A stretch of DNA of 49,969 bases from Marmoricola sp. (lineage in GTDB: Bacteria; Actinomycetota; Actinomycetes; Propionibacteriales; Nocardioidaceae), in assembly GCA_025965195.1 (NCBI GenBank), contig JAOPXK010000128.1:1-49969 (forward strand), written 5' to 3'. Below the pieces are notes generated by a model. It ran no database searches and was not told the DNA's origin. It worked only from the letters and a program-made list of their open reading frames with translations. A program made the position numbers and the translations under genes. This document shows, piece by piece, positions 39,849-49,132 of the stretch; the stretch's first letter is position 1; every line of letters begins with the position of its first letter.

Positions 39849-40783
39849 CAGGCCTCCTTCCCGAAGTAGTCGCCGGTCTCGGCGCGGACACCGCGAGCCC
39901 AGTCGGCGGCGGTCATCAGCTTCCGTCCGTTGGGCTGCACCTCGCCGAGCTGGACCGGGTCGCTGCCGGTCCCGACGTAGACGGCGCTCTTGGTGACCTC
40001 GAGCTCGCCGGGGTACATCCGGGGCGCGCCGGTGATGATCGTGACCGGTCCGAGCTTGATGCGCTCGCCGGCGTGCGTCGACCACGCACCCGGATCGGGA
40101 GTGCAGGCCCGGATCCGGCGGTCGACACCCATCGCCGGCTCGGTCCAGTCCACGCGCGCGTCCTCGACCAGGATCTTCGGCGCGAAGCTGACCCCGTCCT
40201 CCGGCTGTTCGCGCGCCTCCAGCGAGCCGTCCTCGATGCCGTCCAGGGTGCTGACCAACAGCCCCGCTCCCCCTTCGGCGAGCTTGCCGAGCAGGTCTCC
40301 GGCAGTGTCGGTCGGGCGGACCAGCTGCGTCATCAACCCGTACGTCGGACCCGCATCGAGCTCCTTGACGATCTTGAAGGTGGTCGCTCCCGAAACCTCG
40401 TCGCCGGCCCAGATCGCGTGCTGCACCGGAGCTGCGCCCCGCCACGACGGAAGCACCGAGAAGTGCAGGTTCACCCAGCCATGCAAGGGAATGTCGAGCG
40501 CCGACTGCGGCAACAGCGCGCCGTACGCGACGACGGGACAGCAGTCCGGCCGCAACTCCCGGAGCTGTTCCTGGAAGTCCGGCTCGCGTGGGTGGACCGG
40601 CTTGAGCACCGGGATCCCGAGCTCCTCGGCGCGCAGGCCCACCGGTGAGGCCACCAGCTTGCGTCCCCGGCCCGAGGGCGCGTCCGGGCGGGTGACCACG
40701 CCGACCAGCTCGTGCCCGGATGCGACGATCGCCTCGAGCGCGGGCAGTGCCGGCTCGGGGGTGCCAGCGAAGACGAGCCGCAT
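39848..40783 (-). CDS. fmt: methionyl-tRNA formyltransferase
   Basis: Formylates initiator Met-tRNA with 10-formyl-THF. A 311-residue protein with [16 protein letters not shown], the catalytic segment [21 protein letters not shown] (Asn105, His107) and ELDAGPTYG with Asp143, plus the C-terminal tRNA-binding OB fold. Its ATG shares a base with the def stop (TGATG), the common def-fmt coupling. Confidence 0.96.
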   Translation of the reverse strand: MRLVFAGTPEPALPALEAIVASGHELVGVVTRPDAPSGRGRKLVASPVGLRAEELGIPVLKPVHPREPDFQEQLRELRPDCCPVVAYGALLPQSALDIPLHGWVNLHFSVLPSWRGAAPVQHAIWAGDEVSGATTFKIVKELDAGPTYGLMTQLVRPTDTAGDLLGKLAEGGAGLLVSTLDGIEDGSLEAREQPEDGVSFAPKILVEDARVDWTEPAMGVDRRIRACTPDPGAWSTHAGERIKLGPVTIITGAPRMYPGELEVTKSAVYVGTGSDPVQLGEVQPNGRKLMTAADWARGVRAETGDYFGKEA

Positions 40784-41328
40784 CAGAAACCGAGCCCGTT
40801 CGTCGCGTGCGGTGAGAGTTTCACGACCGGGCCGTCGCTGCCGAACCACTCGGACTCGCGGATCGTCTTCATCGCAGCCTTGCGGGCCTCGCGATCGAGG
40901 CGGTCGATGAACAAGATCCCGTCGAGGTGGTCGGTCTCGTGCTGGATCGCGCGTGAGAGCAGCTCAGACCCCTCGACCTTCACCGGGTCGCCGAACATGT
41001 TGAACCCGTGAGCCACCACGGTCAGTGCCCGCTTGCAGTCGATGCTCAGCCCGGGGATGGACAGGCAGCCCTCGGCGCCGTCCTGGATCTCCTCGGAGAG
41101 GCTCAGCTCGGGGTTGACCAGGTGCCCGATCTCACCCTCGATGTTCCAGGTGAAGACCCGCAGGCCGACGCCGATCTGGGGCGCGGCCAGGCCGGCGCCC
41201 GGAGCGTCGAGCATCGTCTCGGCCAGGTCGGCGACGAGCCGGTGCAGCTCCTTGTCGAAGTCGACGACCGGGGCTGCGGGCGTGCGCAGTACTGGATCGC
41301 CGAAGAGCCTGATCGGCCTGATGGACAA
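40783..41328 (-). CDS. def: peptide deformylase
   Basis: Removes the N-formyl group from nascent proteins; metalloenzyme. All three motifs are present: GAGLAAPQ (44-51), EGCLSIPG with metal Cys88, and QHETDHLDG with His130, Glu131 and His134. 181 residues. First gene of the def-fmt-yjbR-rsmB unit. Confidence 0.97.
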   Translation of the reverse strand: MSIRPIRLFGDPVLRTPAAPVVDFDKELHRLVADLAETMLDAPGAGLAAPQIGVGLRVFTWNIEGEIGHLVNPELSLSEEIQDGAEGCLSIPGLSIDCKRALTVVAHGFNMFGDPVKVEGSELLSRAIQHETDHLDGILFIDRLDREARKAAMKTIRESEWFGSDGPVVKLSPHATNGLGF

Positions 41329-41374
41329 CGCTTCAACTCCTGCTGGTCTGGTGGAGCGGCCAGTCTAGAGATGA

Positions 41375-42847
41375 TCAGGCCTTGAACTGCAGCGACTCCT
41401 CTGTCACCTTGCCGTGCCGGAGCGCGACCAGGTCGAAGAAGTAGTTCTGCGGGACCCGCCACGGCCCGGTCGTGCCGGCCGCGGGGAAGCTGCCGATCGA
41501 CCGCTGCACGTAGCCCGAGGTCAGGCCCATCAGTGGCTGGGTCTCGACACCCTCGCCGCGCACGGGCACGACGGAGCGGGCCTTCTTCTTCCGCAGCGTC
41601 TTGAGCACCCGGACGACGTACTCGGAGATCAGGTCGGCCTTCAACGTCCACGAGGCGTTGGTGTAGCCGACGACGTAGGCGAAGTTCGGCACGCCCTCGA
41701 GCATCGAGCCCTTGTAGGCAACGCGGTCCGAGAGCGTCACCTTCTCGCCGTCGACGACGATGTCCATGCCGCCGAAGGCAAGCAGGTTCAGACCGGTGGC
41801 CGTGACCACGATGTCCGCCTCGATGACCTGACCGTTGGTGAGCTTGATGCCGTCGGCGACGAAGGTGTCGATGACACCGGTCTCGATCGATGCCTGACCC
41901 TTGCGGATCACCCGGAAGAGGTCACCGTCCGGCACCACGCAAAGGCGCTGGTCCCACGGGTTGTAGGCCGGGTTGAAGTGCGTGTCGACGTCGTAGTCCT
42001 TGGGCAGCTGCCTGGCCGTCACGGCGCGGATGCCCCTGCGGACGAGCTTCGGGCGGCGCTGGCTGATCTGGTAGAGCCCGGCCTGCATCGACACGTTGCG
42101 CCAGCGGGTGACACCGGCCGAGACCTTCTCGGGCAACACCCGCTGCAGCGCCTTCTCCAGCGGGTCGGTGCTCGGCAGGGAGAGGACGTACGTCGGCGAA
42201 CGCTGCAGCATCGTCACATGACCGGCCGTGCCCGCCATCGCGGGAACCATCGTGATCGCGGTCGCGCCAGACCCGATGATGACCACCCGCTTGTCCTCGT
42301 AGTCGAGGTCTTCGGGCCACTGCTGCGGATGCAGCACCTGGCCCTGGAAGTCGGCGATGCCCGGGAAGTCCGGAGTGAACGGCTCGTCGTAGTTGTAGTA
42401 GCCCGTGCAGTTCCACAAGAAGTTCGCCGTGATCGAACCCTCGACCGCCTGGCCGTCGGGGCTGGTGGTCACGAAGTCGATGGTCCAGGTCGCGGTCGCA
42501 CTGTCCCACGCGGACGTCAGCACCTTGTGCCCGAACCGGATGTTCTGGGGTACGCCGTACTCATCGGCGGTCTCCTCGACGTACTTCTTGATCGACGGGC
42601 CGTCGGCGAGGATCTTGTTCTCCCGCCACGGCCGGAAGCGATAGCCGAGCGTGTGCATGTCGGAGTCGCTGCGCACCCCGGGGTAGCGGAACAGGTCCCA
42701 GGTGCCGCCGATCGCCTCACGGCCCTCGAGGATGGCGTAGGTCAGCTCGGGCAGGCCCATTTTCAGGTGTGCTGCCGCGCCGATGCCGGACAGACCGGCT
42801 CCGATGATCAGCACAGAAACGTGATCGGGCTTCTTCGTGGGTGACAT
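41375..42847 (-). CDS. EthA-like flavin-containing (Baeyer-Villiger) monooxygenase
   Basis: A 490-residue FAD/NADPH monooxygenase. FAD site LIIGAGLSGIGAAAHL, BVMO fingerprint FQGQVLHPQQWP (FxGxxxHxxxWP), NADPH loop VIIGSGATAITMVPAMA, and ATGLNLLAFGG. The overall sequence resembles mycobacterial EthA, which oxygenates ketones and activates thioamide drugs. It interrupts the otherwise conserved priA-def interval, so may be an insertion. AAGGAGG precedes the ATG. The substrate is unknown. Confidence 0.9.
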   Translation of the reverse strand: MSPTKKPDHVSVLIIGAGLSGIGAAAHLKMGLPELTYAILEGREAIGGTWDLFRYPGVRSDSDMHTLGYRFRPWRENKILADGPSIKKYVEETADEYGVPQNIRFGHKVLTSAWDSATATWTIDFVTTSPDGQAVEGSITANFLWNCTGYYNYDEPFTPDFPGIADFQGQVLHPQQWPEDLDYEDKRVVIIGSGATAITMVPAMAGTAGHVTMLQRSPTYVLSLPSTDPLEKALQRVLPEKVSAGVTRWRNVSMQAGLYQISQRRPKLVRRGIRAVTARQLPKDYDVDTHFNPAYNPWDQRLCVVPDGDLFRVIRKGQASIETGVIDTFVADGIKLTNGQVIEADIVVTATGLNLLAFGGMDIVVDGEKVTLSDRVAYKGSMLEGVPNFAYVVGYTNASWTLKADLISEYVVRVLKTLRKKKARSVVPVRGEGVETQPLMGLTSGYVQRSIGSFPAAGTTGPWRVPQNYFFDLVALRHGKVTEESLQFKA

Positions 42848-42874
42848 GACGCCTCCTTGCGTTGCGAAGAGACT

Positions 42875-42891
42875 ATTGAACGTCCGTCAAT
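42875..42891 (-). promoter_or_regulatory. operator-like repeat before the monooxygenase gene
   Basis: ATTGA (42875-42879) and TCAAT (42887-42891) are inverted 7 bp apart, 28 nt upstream of the ATG, in a locally AT-rich patch. On the minus strand TTGCTA and TAGTCT (16 bp apart) could be -35 and -10 around it. A TetR-type repressor would fit, but no regulator gene is adjacent. Confidence 0.35.
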
Positions 42892-42922
42892 TAGCAAAGA
42901 CCCTGTGGCTCACATCTCAGGA

Positions 42923-44962
42923 TCAGTCGAGCGAGGCCGGGTCGATCTCGACCCGGACGTGCGGCAGCTTTCGGGCGGACCGCTGCGACTGCAGCTCGCT
43001 GAGCGCGGCCGAGAGCTCCGGGCCGGCGGCACGCGGCACGCGGACGACGAATCTGGCCGCCTCCTCGTCGCCGTACACCGGGACCGGGCCGAGGATCTCG
43101 ACGCCCTCAGGCGCATCGAGTGCCTCGATCGCCGGCTCGAGGTCGGCCAGCGGGCCGGTCATCGTGGCCACGCGCGAGGCGGGTGGCAGGTGTGCGGACT
43201 GCCGCTCGAGGATCTCGCGGCGGGCGAATCCGGCCGGATCCCAGCGGACCAGCGCCTGGATGGCCGCAGCGGTCGGCTCCCCCACCACCAGCACCCGACC
43301 CCCCTCGGAGACCGGCCTGACCATGGCCGCCGCGTTGGCCCACCGCCGAAGCGCCTCCTCGGCGGCACGCAGGTCGGAGCGGGCGAGCAGCAGCCACGTG
43401 TCGAGCAGCAGGACAGCCGAGTATCCCGTTGCCGGCAAGGGCTCTGCGCCGGGGGTTGCCACCACGATCGCCGGCTTGTCCGGCACCTCCGCGAGCACCT
43501 TGTCCCCCGACGAGGTCAGCACGGGCACTCCGGGAAAGGCGCGGCCGATCTCCTCCGCCGTACGGCGATCGCCCAGCACCGGCGCTCGCAGACCCTGACC
43601 ACCGCACTGCGCGCACTTCCAGCCGATCGCGGGCGTTGCGCACCAGGCACACTCGGGCGGGCGACCGGCGGAGACCACCCGCAGAGGGCCCTGGCAGTTC
43701 GCACAGGTGGCCGGAGTCCGGCACCGGTCACACGCCAGCCGGGTCAGATAGCCCGATCGCGGCGTCTGCAGCAGCACCGGACCCGTCTCCAGCGCGACCC
43801 GGATCGTGTCGAAGGCCTCGCGGGGAAGCCGTGCCGAGCCGGCTCGCACGTCGCGTTCGAAGGCGAAGTCGCTGTCCCCGGTCACGCTGACGGCGACCCG
43901 TTCGCGGATGGTGTCCCTCGGCGCGGCGACCTCGACCGCCCAGCCGGTGCGGAGCAGGTACTCCGCTTCGACGCTGCGCGCGTGCCCTCCGACGATCGCG
44001 GCGCCACCGGTCGCCTGGGCGCGGATCAGCAGCACCTCGCGGGTGTGCGGATAGGGCGCCCGCGGTTCGGCATACAGGTCGTCGCCGTCGTCCCAGATCG
44101 CCACCAGGCCCAGGTCGTGGACGGGAGCGAAGGCGGCTGCGCGGGTGCCGATCACGATCCGCACCGAGCCACGCGAGACCGCCAGGAAGGAGGCGTAGCG
44201 GTTGGCCGGGCCCTGGTCGGCGGTGAGCACGACGTGCCGTCCGGCGCCGAGGCGTGCGGTCAGGGCAGCGTCGAGCCGGGCCACGTCGCGATGGTCCGGC
44301 ACGCACACGAGCGCACCCCGTCCGGAGGCGGCGGTTGCGATTGCGGCCTCGGTCAGCAGCACGGCCCAGTCGTCGCCGGGCAGGGCGGTCCACACGGCGC
44401 GGGGAGACTCACCTCCGGCCAGCCGGTCGAGGAGGCCAGTGCCTCCGGCGTACGGCTGCCAGCCGGAGGCGTCCGGCTCGGTCTGGATCGGCTCGGCGGC
44501 CGCTGGCGGTTGCCTCTCGGTGGTCGCGTGCCGTGCGGGGACCGCGAGACGCAGTACGTCGGACCGGGTGCCGGCGTACCGCGCAGCGACCTCGCCGGTG
44601 AGCGCGGCGATCTCGGGCGAGAGCACCGGCTCGGCGCTGACCACGCGACGCAACGGCTGCAGCTGGCCGGTGTGCTCCGAGGTCGCGGCCCGTTCGATGA
44701 CGAACCCGTCGACGTCCTGGCCGGCGAACCGCACCTTCACCCGCGCGCCCGGCACGGCCGCCTCGGCCATCGTTGCGGGCACCGCATAGTCGAACGGCCG
44801 GTCCAGGTGGGCCAGGGGTACGTCGACCAGCACCCGCGCCACCGGATGGTCTTCGGTGAGTGCGGCCGGCTTCCTCGCACTGGGAGGTCGTGCGGCCCGC
44901 GCTCGGGAACGCGCAAGGGCGGGGATCAGCTCAAGCTGATCCCCGCCCTCGTGCTCAGTCAT
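42923..44962 (-). CDS. priA: primosomal protein N' (PriA), helicase motifs degenerate
   Basis: A 679-residue PriA homologue involved in restarting stalled forks. It has the N-terminal 3'-DNA-end-binding domain (PVARVLVDVPLAHLDRPFDYAVP), the Cys-rich zinc region LACDRCRTPATCANCQGPLR...CAWC...WKCAQCGGQG with paired CxxC motifs, and the C-terminal domain. The expected Walker A (GxxGSGKT) is absent (TALPGDDWAVLLTEAA at that point) and the DEAH box reads WDDGDD, as in other actinobacterial PriA proteins thought to lack helicase activity. A perfect 15-bp inverted repeat covers codons 5-15. Confidence 0.9.
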   Translation of the reverse strand: MTEHEGGDQLELIPALARSRARAARPPSARKPAALTEDHPVARVLVDVPLAHLDRPFDYAVPATMAEAAVPGARVKVRFAGQDVDGFVIERAATSEHTGQLQPLRRVVSAEPVLSPEIAALTGEVAARYAGTRSDVLRLAVPARHATTERQPPAAAEPIQTEPDASGWQPYAGGTGLLDRLAGGESPRAVWTALPGDDWAVLLTEAAIATAASGRGALVCVPDHRDVARLDAALTARLGAGRHVVLTADQGPANRYASFLAVSRGSVRIVIGTRAAAFAPVHDLGLVAIWDDGDDLYAEPRAPYPHTREVLLIRAQATGGAAIVGGHARSVEAEYLLRTGWAVEVAAPRDTIRERVAVSVTGDSDFAFERDVRAGSARLPREAFDTIRVALETGPVLLQTPRSGYLTRLACDRCRTPATCANCQGPLRVVSAGRPPECAWCATPAIGWKCAQCGGQGLRAPVLGDRRTAEEIGRAFPGVPVLTSSGDKVLAEVPDKPAIVVATPGAEPLPATGYSAVLLLDTWLLLARSDLRAAEEALRRWANAAAMVRPVSEGGRVLVVGEPTAAAIQALVRWDPAGFARREILERQSAHLPPASRVATMTGPLADLEPAIEALDAPEGVEILGPVPVYGDEEAARFVVRVPRAAGPELSAALSELQSQRSARKLPHVRVEIDPASLD
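44917..44948. repeat. perfect 15-bp inverted repeat, 2-nt loop, in the priA start region
   Basis: GGGCGGGGATCAGCT (44917-44931) and its exact reverse complement (44934-44948) are separated by 2 nt. It begins 14 nt into priA and encodes GGDQLELIPA. In RNA it would make an extremely stable hairpin right behind the start codon; as DNA it is a 32-bp palindrome. Confidence 0.95.
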
Positions 44963-45037
44963 GCGGCAACTCTCGCAGGAGAGACGGACACCCTCGCCGC
45001 CGTACCCCCATCGCCGTCACTTCCCGTGCCCTTTCGG

Positions 45038-45097
45038 CGCTTCCCGTGCGTTGTTTCGAGCGGGAAGCGATGAATTCACTAGGTACCCAGTGAATTC
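45038..45097. terminator. two tandem hairpins downstream of metK
   Basis: A 9-bp perfect stem CGCTTCCCG/CGGGAAGCG (45038-45046, 45061-45069), and a second, AT-rich 9-bp stem GAATTCACT/AGTGAATTC (45072-45080, 45089-45097) just past the metK stop. A further direct copy of TTCCCGTGC lies at 45021, 20 bp before the one in the first stem. No U-run; a terminator role is inferred from position. Confidence 0.5.
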
Positions 45098-45104
45098 GCG
45101 GGCC

Positions 45105-46301
45105 TCAGACGCCGGCGGCCTTCTTGAGGTCGTCGACGCGGTCGGTCCTCTCCCAGGTGAAGTCGGGGAGCTCGCGACCGAAGTGGCCGTAGGCCGCAGT
45201 CTGTGCGTAGATCGGGCGGAGCAGGTCGAGGTCGCGGATGATTGCGGCCGGGCGCAGGTCGAAGACCTCCATGACGGCCTTCTGGATCGCGTCGACCGGG
45301 ACTGTCTCGGTGCCGAAGGTCTCGATGAAGACACCCACCGGGTGCGCCTTGCCGATCGCGTAGGCAACCTGGACCTCACAGCGACGGGCCAGGCCCGCGG
45401 CAACGACGTTCTTGGCGACCCAGCGGGTGGCGTACGCCGCGGAGCGGTCCACCTTCGACGGGTCCTTGCCGGAGAACGCACCGCCACCGTGGCGAGCCAT
45501 GCCGCCGTAGGTGTCGACGATGATCTTGCGACCGGTCAGGCCGGCGTCACCCATCGGGCCGCCGATCTCGAAGCGGCCGGTCGGGTTGACCAGCAGGCGG
45601 TAGCCGTCCGAGGGGATGTCGAAGGTCGCGAGCACCGGGTCGACGACGTGCTTGCGTACGTCGGGAGCGAGGAGGCCCTCGAGGTCGATGTCGGCAGCAT
45701 GCTGGCTGGAGACGACGATCGTGTCGATGCGCAGCGCGCGGTGCTCGTCGTCGTACTCGATGGTGACCTGGGTCTTGCCGTCCGGGCGCAGGTAGGACAT
45801 CGTCCCGTTCTTGCGGACCTCGGAGAGCTTCTCGGCCAGCCGGTGGGCGATGGTGATCGGCAGCGGCATCAACACGTCAGTGTCGTCGCACGCGTAGCCG
45901 AACATCAGGCCCTGGTCGCCGGCGCCTTGCTTGTCGAGCTCGTCCACGGCTTCGCCGGTGCGGGTCTCGTTGGCCGAGTCCACGCCCTGCCCGATGTCGG
46001 GCGACTGCGCACCGATGGCGATCTGGACACCGCACGAGTTGCCGTCGAAGCCCTTGGTGGAGGAGTCGTAGCCGATCTCCACGATCTTCTCGCGCACGAG
46101 CTGCGCGATCGGGGCGTACGTCGTCGTGGTCACTTCGCCGGCAACGACGACGAGGCCGGTCGTGCACAAGGTCTCGACGGCGACACGGCTCTTCGGGTCG
46201 CCGGCGAGCAGCGCGTCGAGAACGGTGTCACTGATCTGGTCAGAGATCTTGTCCGGGTGGCCCTCGGTCACCGACTCCGAGGTAAAGAGACGTCCAGTCA
46301 C
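45105..46301 (-). CDS. metK: S-adenosylmethionine synthetase
   Basis: Makes AdoMet from methionine and ATP. The 398-residue product has [32 protein letters not shown], the P-loop-like [19 protein letters not shown] and the C-terminal [17 protein letters not shown] start at 46301 with AGGAG 8 nt upstream. I found no SAM riboswitch in the 134-nt leader region, but a 6-bp hairpin (GGGCCA/TGGCCC, 46323-46339) lies just ahead of the ribosome-binding site. Confidence 0.97.
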   Translation of the reverse strand: MTGRLFTSESVTEGHPDKISDQISDTVLDALLAGDPKSRVAVETLCTTGLVVVAGEVTTTTYAPIAQLVREKIVEIGYDSSTKGFDGNSCGVQIAIGAQSPDIGQGVDSANETRTGEAVDELDKQGAGDQGLMFGYACDDTDVLMPLPITIAHRLAEKLSEVRKNGTMSYLRPDGKTQVTIEYDDEHRALRIDTIVVSSQHAADIDLEGLLAPDVRKHVVDPVLATFDIPSDGYRLLVNPTGRFEIGGPMGDAGLTGRKIIVDTYGGMARHGGGAFSGKDPSKVDRSAAYATRWVAKNVVAAGLARRCEVQVAYAIGKAHPVGVFIETFGTETVPVDAIQKAVMEVFDLRPAAIIRDLDLLRPIYAQTAAYGHFGRELPDFTWERTDRVDDLKKAAGV

Positions 46302-46366
46302 GAAATTTACTCCTGTGAGTCAGGGCCAGATCGTGGCCCATCGAGTACCTCAATGATCGAGAGGAA

Positions 46367-46404
46367 ACTTTAGCCGACCATTCGACAGGTGAGACGGTGT
46401 CTCA
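46367..46404 (-). promoter_or_regulatory. metK promoter with palindrome on the -35
   Basis: Minus-strand -10 TAAAGT (46367-46372) lies 17 bp from GTCTCA (46390-46395). GTCTCA is one half of a perfect inverted repeat TGAGAC-GGT-GTCTCA (46390-46404). A poor -35 buried in a palindrome suggests control by a DNA-binding protein. Confidence 0.5.
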
Positions 46405-46435
46405 TCAAACCGCCCATCCCGGTCTCAGCCGGTGA

Positions 46436-47692
46436 TCAGGCTTGCAGGGACTCGCTGACGCGGTCCCAGATCACGTGCGCCAGCGCGGTCTTCGAACCCC
46501 GGGGAACGCTCACGCTGCTTCCATCCTGGGCGAGCACCACGGCTTCGTTCTCCTCGCTGCCGAACACCTTGCCGCCGGCCACGTCGTTGACGACCAGCAG
46601 GTCGCAGCCCTTGCGCCTGAGCTTGGCGAGGGCGTGGTCCATCACCGAACCGTCCGCGTCCCCGGTCTCGGCCGCGAAACCCACCACCACGATGTGGTCG
46701 TTGGGGCGGTCCTGGGCCAGGCCCATCAGGATGTCGGGGTTCTGGGTGAGCTTGATGTCCGGGCTGGAGCCGTCTTCGCTCTTCTTGATCTTCGACTCGC
46801 TGGGCGCGACCGGGCGGAAGTCCGCCGGCGCGGCCGCCATCACGACGGCATCCGCCGTGGTGCACGCGGCCACCACGGCGTCCTGGAGCTGGGAGGTCGT
46901 CTCGACCTTGATCACCTTCGCGCCCGCCGGGTCGGCCAGACCGACGTTGGCAGCGACCAGGGTCACCTCGGCACCGCGCGCGACCGCGGCCCTGGCCAGC
47001 GCATAGCCCTGGAGGCCCGACGACCGGTTGCCGATGAACCGGACCGGGTCGAGATACTCCCTGGTGCCACCGGCACTGACCACCACCTGACGGCCGGCGA
47101 GGTCCTGCACGTGTGTGCCGCCGCGAGCGAGCACGTCAGCGGCGATCGCGAAGATTTCCGCCGGGTCGGGCAGCCTGCCCTTGCCGGTGTCGACGCCGGT
47201 CAGCCGGCCCTCCGCAGGCTCGAGGACCAGGACGCCGCGCTCGCGCAGCGTCGCGACGTTGGCAACGGTGGCGGGGTGCTCCCACATCTCGGTGTGCATC
47301 GCGGGCGCGAAGACCACCGGGCAACGGGCCGTGAGCAGGGTGTTCGTGAGCAGGTCGTCGGCCAGCCCGTGGGCGGCCTTGGCGATCAGGTTGGCGGTCG
47401 CGGGCGCAACCACGACGAGGTCGGCGGTCTGGCCGATGCGTACGTGCGGCACCTCGTGCACGTTGGCCCAGACCTGTGTGCTCACCGGGTTGCCGGACAG
47501 CGCCGCCCAGGTGGGCGCACCGATGAACTCCAGCGCAGCCTCGGTGGGTACGACGGTGACGTCATGGCCGGACTCGGTGAACCGGCGGAGCAGCTCACAT
47601 GCCTTGTACGCAGCAATCCCGCCGCTCACGCCGAGAACGACGCGAGGGCGGGACTGGTCTGACGAAGTTGGCGCAGAGCCGTCAGCGGCCAC
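46436..47692 (-). CDS. coaBC: bifunctional phosphopantothenoylcysteine synthetase/decarboxylase
   Basis: Coenzyme A synthesis steps 2 and 3, also called Dfp. 418 residues. CoaC (to about 180): VVLGVSGGIAAYKACEL, VVVAPATANLIAKAA and FAPAMHTEMWEHPA with the active-site Met/Cys region nearby. CoaB (C-terminal): VVSAGGTREYLDPVRFIGNRSSG with the conserved Asn, AAAPADFRP and KIKK. I chose the GTG at 47692 (MAADGSAPTSSDQSRPRVVLG); it lacks a clear ribosome-binding site and lies 13 nt past the rpoZ stop. Confidence 0.94.
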   Translation of the reverse strand: MAADGSAPTSSDQSRPRVVLGVSGGIAAYKACELLRRFTESGHDVTVVPTEAALEFIGAPTWAALSGNPVSTQVWANVHEVPHVRIGQTADLVVVAPATANLIAKAAHGLADDLLTNTLLTARCPVVFAPAMHTEMWEHPATVANVATLRERGVLVLEPAEGRLTGVDTGKGRLPDPAEIFAIAADVLARGGTHVQDLAGRQVVVSAGGTREYLDPVRFIGNRSSGLQGYALARAAVARGAEVTLVAANVGLADPAGAKVIKVETTSQLQDAVVAACTTADAVVMAAAPADFRPVAPSESKIKKSEDGSSPDIKLTQNPDILMGLAQDRPNDHIVVVGFAAETGDADGSVMDHALAKLRRKGCDLLVVNDVAGGKVFGSEENEAVVLAQDGSSVSVPRGSKTALAHVIWDRVSESLQA

Positions 47693-47705
47693 TGAGAGGC
47701 TCAGC

Positions 47706-48023
47706 TCAGAGAGCCGGAGCGGCAGCGGCGGCCTCGGCGGCAGCAGCCTCGGCGGCAGGGTCGATGTCCTCGCAGGTGAGCATGTCGGCAGCGATCTCAC
47801 GCAGTGCGATCGACAGTGGCTTCTCCTGCACGTGGGTGTCGACGAGCGGACCGACGTACTCCAGCAGGCCCTCGCCGAGCTGGGAGTAGTACGCGTTGAT
47901 CTGCCGCGCACGCTTGGCGCTGTAGAGCACCAGCTTGTACTTGCTGTCGGTCTTGGTCAGCAGGTCGTCGATCGGGGGGTTGGTGATCCCCAGGGCAACG
48001 GGCTGAGTACCGGACACGCTCAT
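47706..48023 (-). CDS. rpoZ: RNA polymerase omega subunit
   Basis: A 105-residue omega subunit helping assemble RNA polymerase: [32 protein letters not shown]-type core, then [16 protein letters not shown]. The last 18 residues are an Ala/Glu run ([18 protein letters not shown]), a variable tail. ATG with GAGGCTCG upstream. Confidence 0.95.
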   Translation of the reverse strand: MSVSGTQPVALGITNPPIDDLLTKTDSKYKLVLYSAKRARQINAYYSQLGEGLLEYVGPLVDTHVQEKPLSIALREIAADMLTCEDIDPAAEAAAAEAAAAAPAL

Positions 48024-48097
48024 CGAGCCTCACAGACGATAGGAAAGAAAGATTGGGCCCCGATCACTCGCTCGCAGCAGGGTTGCCGGGAACGCCT

Positions 48098-48679
48098 TCA
48101 GGACCGCATCAAGTCTATCAACTGTTCGGCGGCGGCGTGAATCTCGTGGTTCACGATGGTCGCGTCGAACTCCGCCTCGGCGGCCAGCTCGCCCCGCGCG
48201 GTCTCCAGGCGGCGCTCCCGCTCGGCTTCGTCCTCGGTCCCGCGACCGACCAGGCGACGGATCAGCTCGTCCCACGACGGCGGCGCCAGGAACACGAAAC
48301 GCGCCTCCGGCATCCGCTCGCGGACCTGTCTGGCTCCCTGGAGGTCGATCTCCAGCAGCGCCAGCCGGCCCTGCGCGAGCATCTCCATGACCGGCTTGCG
48401 GGGAGTGCCGTACCTCGCACGCTTGTGGACCACGGCCCACTCGAGCAGCTCGTCGCCGGCCACCAGCTCGTCGAACTCCACATCGGAGACGAAGTGGTAG
48501 TGCACTCCGTCGATCTCTCCCGGGCGCTGCTTGCGCGTCGTGACGGAGACCGAGATCCAGACCTCGGGGTGGTGCTCACGGACGTACGCCGTGACCGTTC
48601 CCTTGCCGACCGCGGTTGGACCGGCGAGGACGGTGAGACGCGAATGCGCTGGCGCTGGAGATGGCTCTGGCTGGGTCAC
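48098..48679 (-). CDS. gmk: guanylate kinase
   Basis: GMP + ATP to GDP + ADP. A 193-residue P-loop kinase: [31 protein letters not shown] (GMP binding), [17 protein letters not shown]. The usual Gly-Pro-Ser-Gly of the loop is GPTAVGKGT here. GTG start overlapping the mihF stop (GTGA). Confidence 0.96.
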   Translation of the reverse strand: MTQPEPSPAPAHSRLTVLAGPTAVGKGTVTAYVREHHPEVWISVSVTTRKQRPGEIDGVHYHFVSDVEFDELVAGDELLEWAVVHKRARYGTPRKPVMEMLAQGRLALLEIDLQGARQVRERMPEARFVFLAPPSWDELIRRLVGRGTEDEAERERRLETARGELAAEAEFDATIVNHEIHAAAEQLIDLMRS

Positions 48680-48993
48680 GGCTGGGAGAACTCGGCCACC
48701 AGCGCAGCCAGCTGCTTGGCGCCGAGCCCACGCACGCGTCGACTCTCGGAGATCTTCAGTCGCTCCATCACCTGGGCGGCGCGGACCTTGCCCAGCCCCG
48801 GCATGGACTGCAGCAGCTCACTGACCCGCATCTTGCCGATCACCTCGTTGTGCTGGCCCTCTTCGAGAACCTCTGCGATCGAAGCCCCCGAGTGCTTGAG
48901 GCGGTTCTTCACCTCGGCACGCTCACGTCGTGAAGCGGCGGCCTTGTCGAGCGCGGCATGGCGCTGTTCGGGAGTGAGCGGTGGCAACGCCAC
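48676..48993 (-). CDS. mihF: integration host factor, actinobacterial type
   Basis: A small DNA-binding nucleoid protein unique to actinobacteria. 105 residues from the GTG at 48993: [20 protein letters not shown], coiled helix, then the helix-two-turn-helix region [25 protein letters not shown] and [14 protein letters not shown], matching mycobacterial mIHF closely. It opens the mihF-gmk-rpoZ-coaBC-metK series and is also needed for phage integration in mycobacteria. Confidence 0.95.
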   Translation of the reverse strand: MALPPLTPEQRHAALDKAAASRRERAEVKNRLKHSGASIAEVLEEGQHNEVIGKMRVSELLQSMPGLGKVRAAQVMERLKISESRRVRGLGAKQLAALVAEFSQP

Positions 48994-49082
48994 TAGATGC
49001 CTGCGTTCGAGGGGTCGTGCGTGCGAGCGGCGCTCGTAGGCATCTTGGAACCTCTTGTCGTTTGTTCTGGGGTCGATGGAGC

Positions 49083-49120
49083 AATCTAGCCACGGCCGGT
49101 CCCACGCTGCAACGCGGGAC
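49083..49120 (-). promoter_or_regulatory. mihF promoter overlapping an inverted repeat
   Basis: Minus-strand TTGCAG (49107-49112) and TAGATT (49083-49088) are 18 bp apart, about 95 nt before the mihF start. The -35 TTGCAG is the loop of an 8-bp inverted repeat (GTCCCACG at 49099-49106 with CGCGGGAC at 49113-49120), which could also end the upstream pyrF-lipoprotein transcript. Confidence 0.5.
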
Positions 49121-49132
49121 TGCTCAGCTGGC

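Noticed and set aside
46302-46435. SAM riboswitch before metK
   Set aside because: I could not recognise core segments of SAM-I, SAM-II or SAM-IV; only short hairpins and a palindrome are visible.
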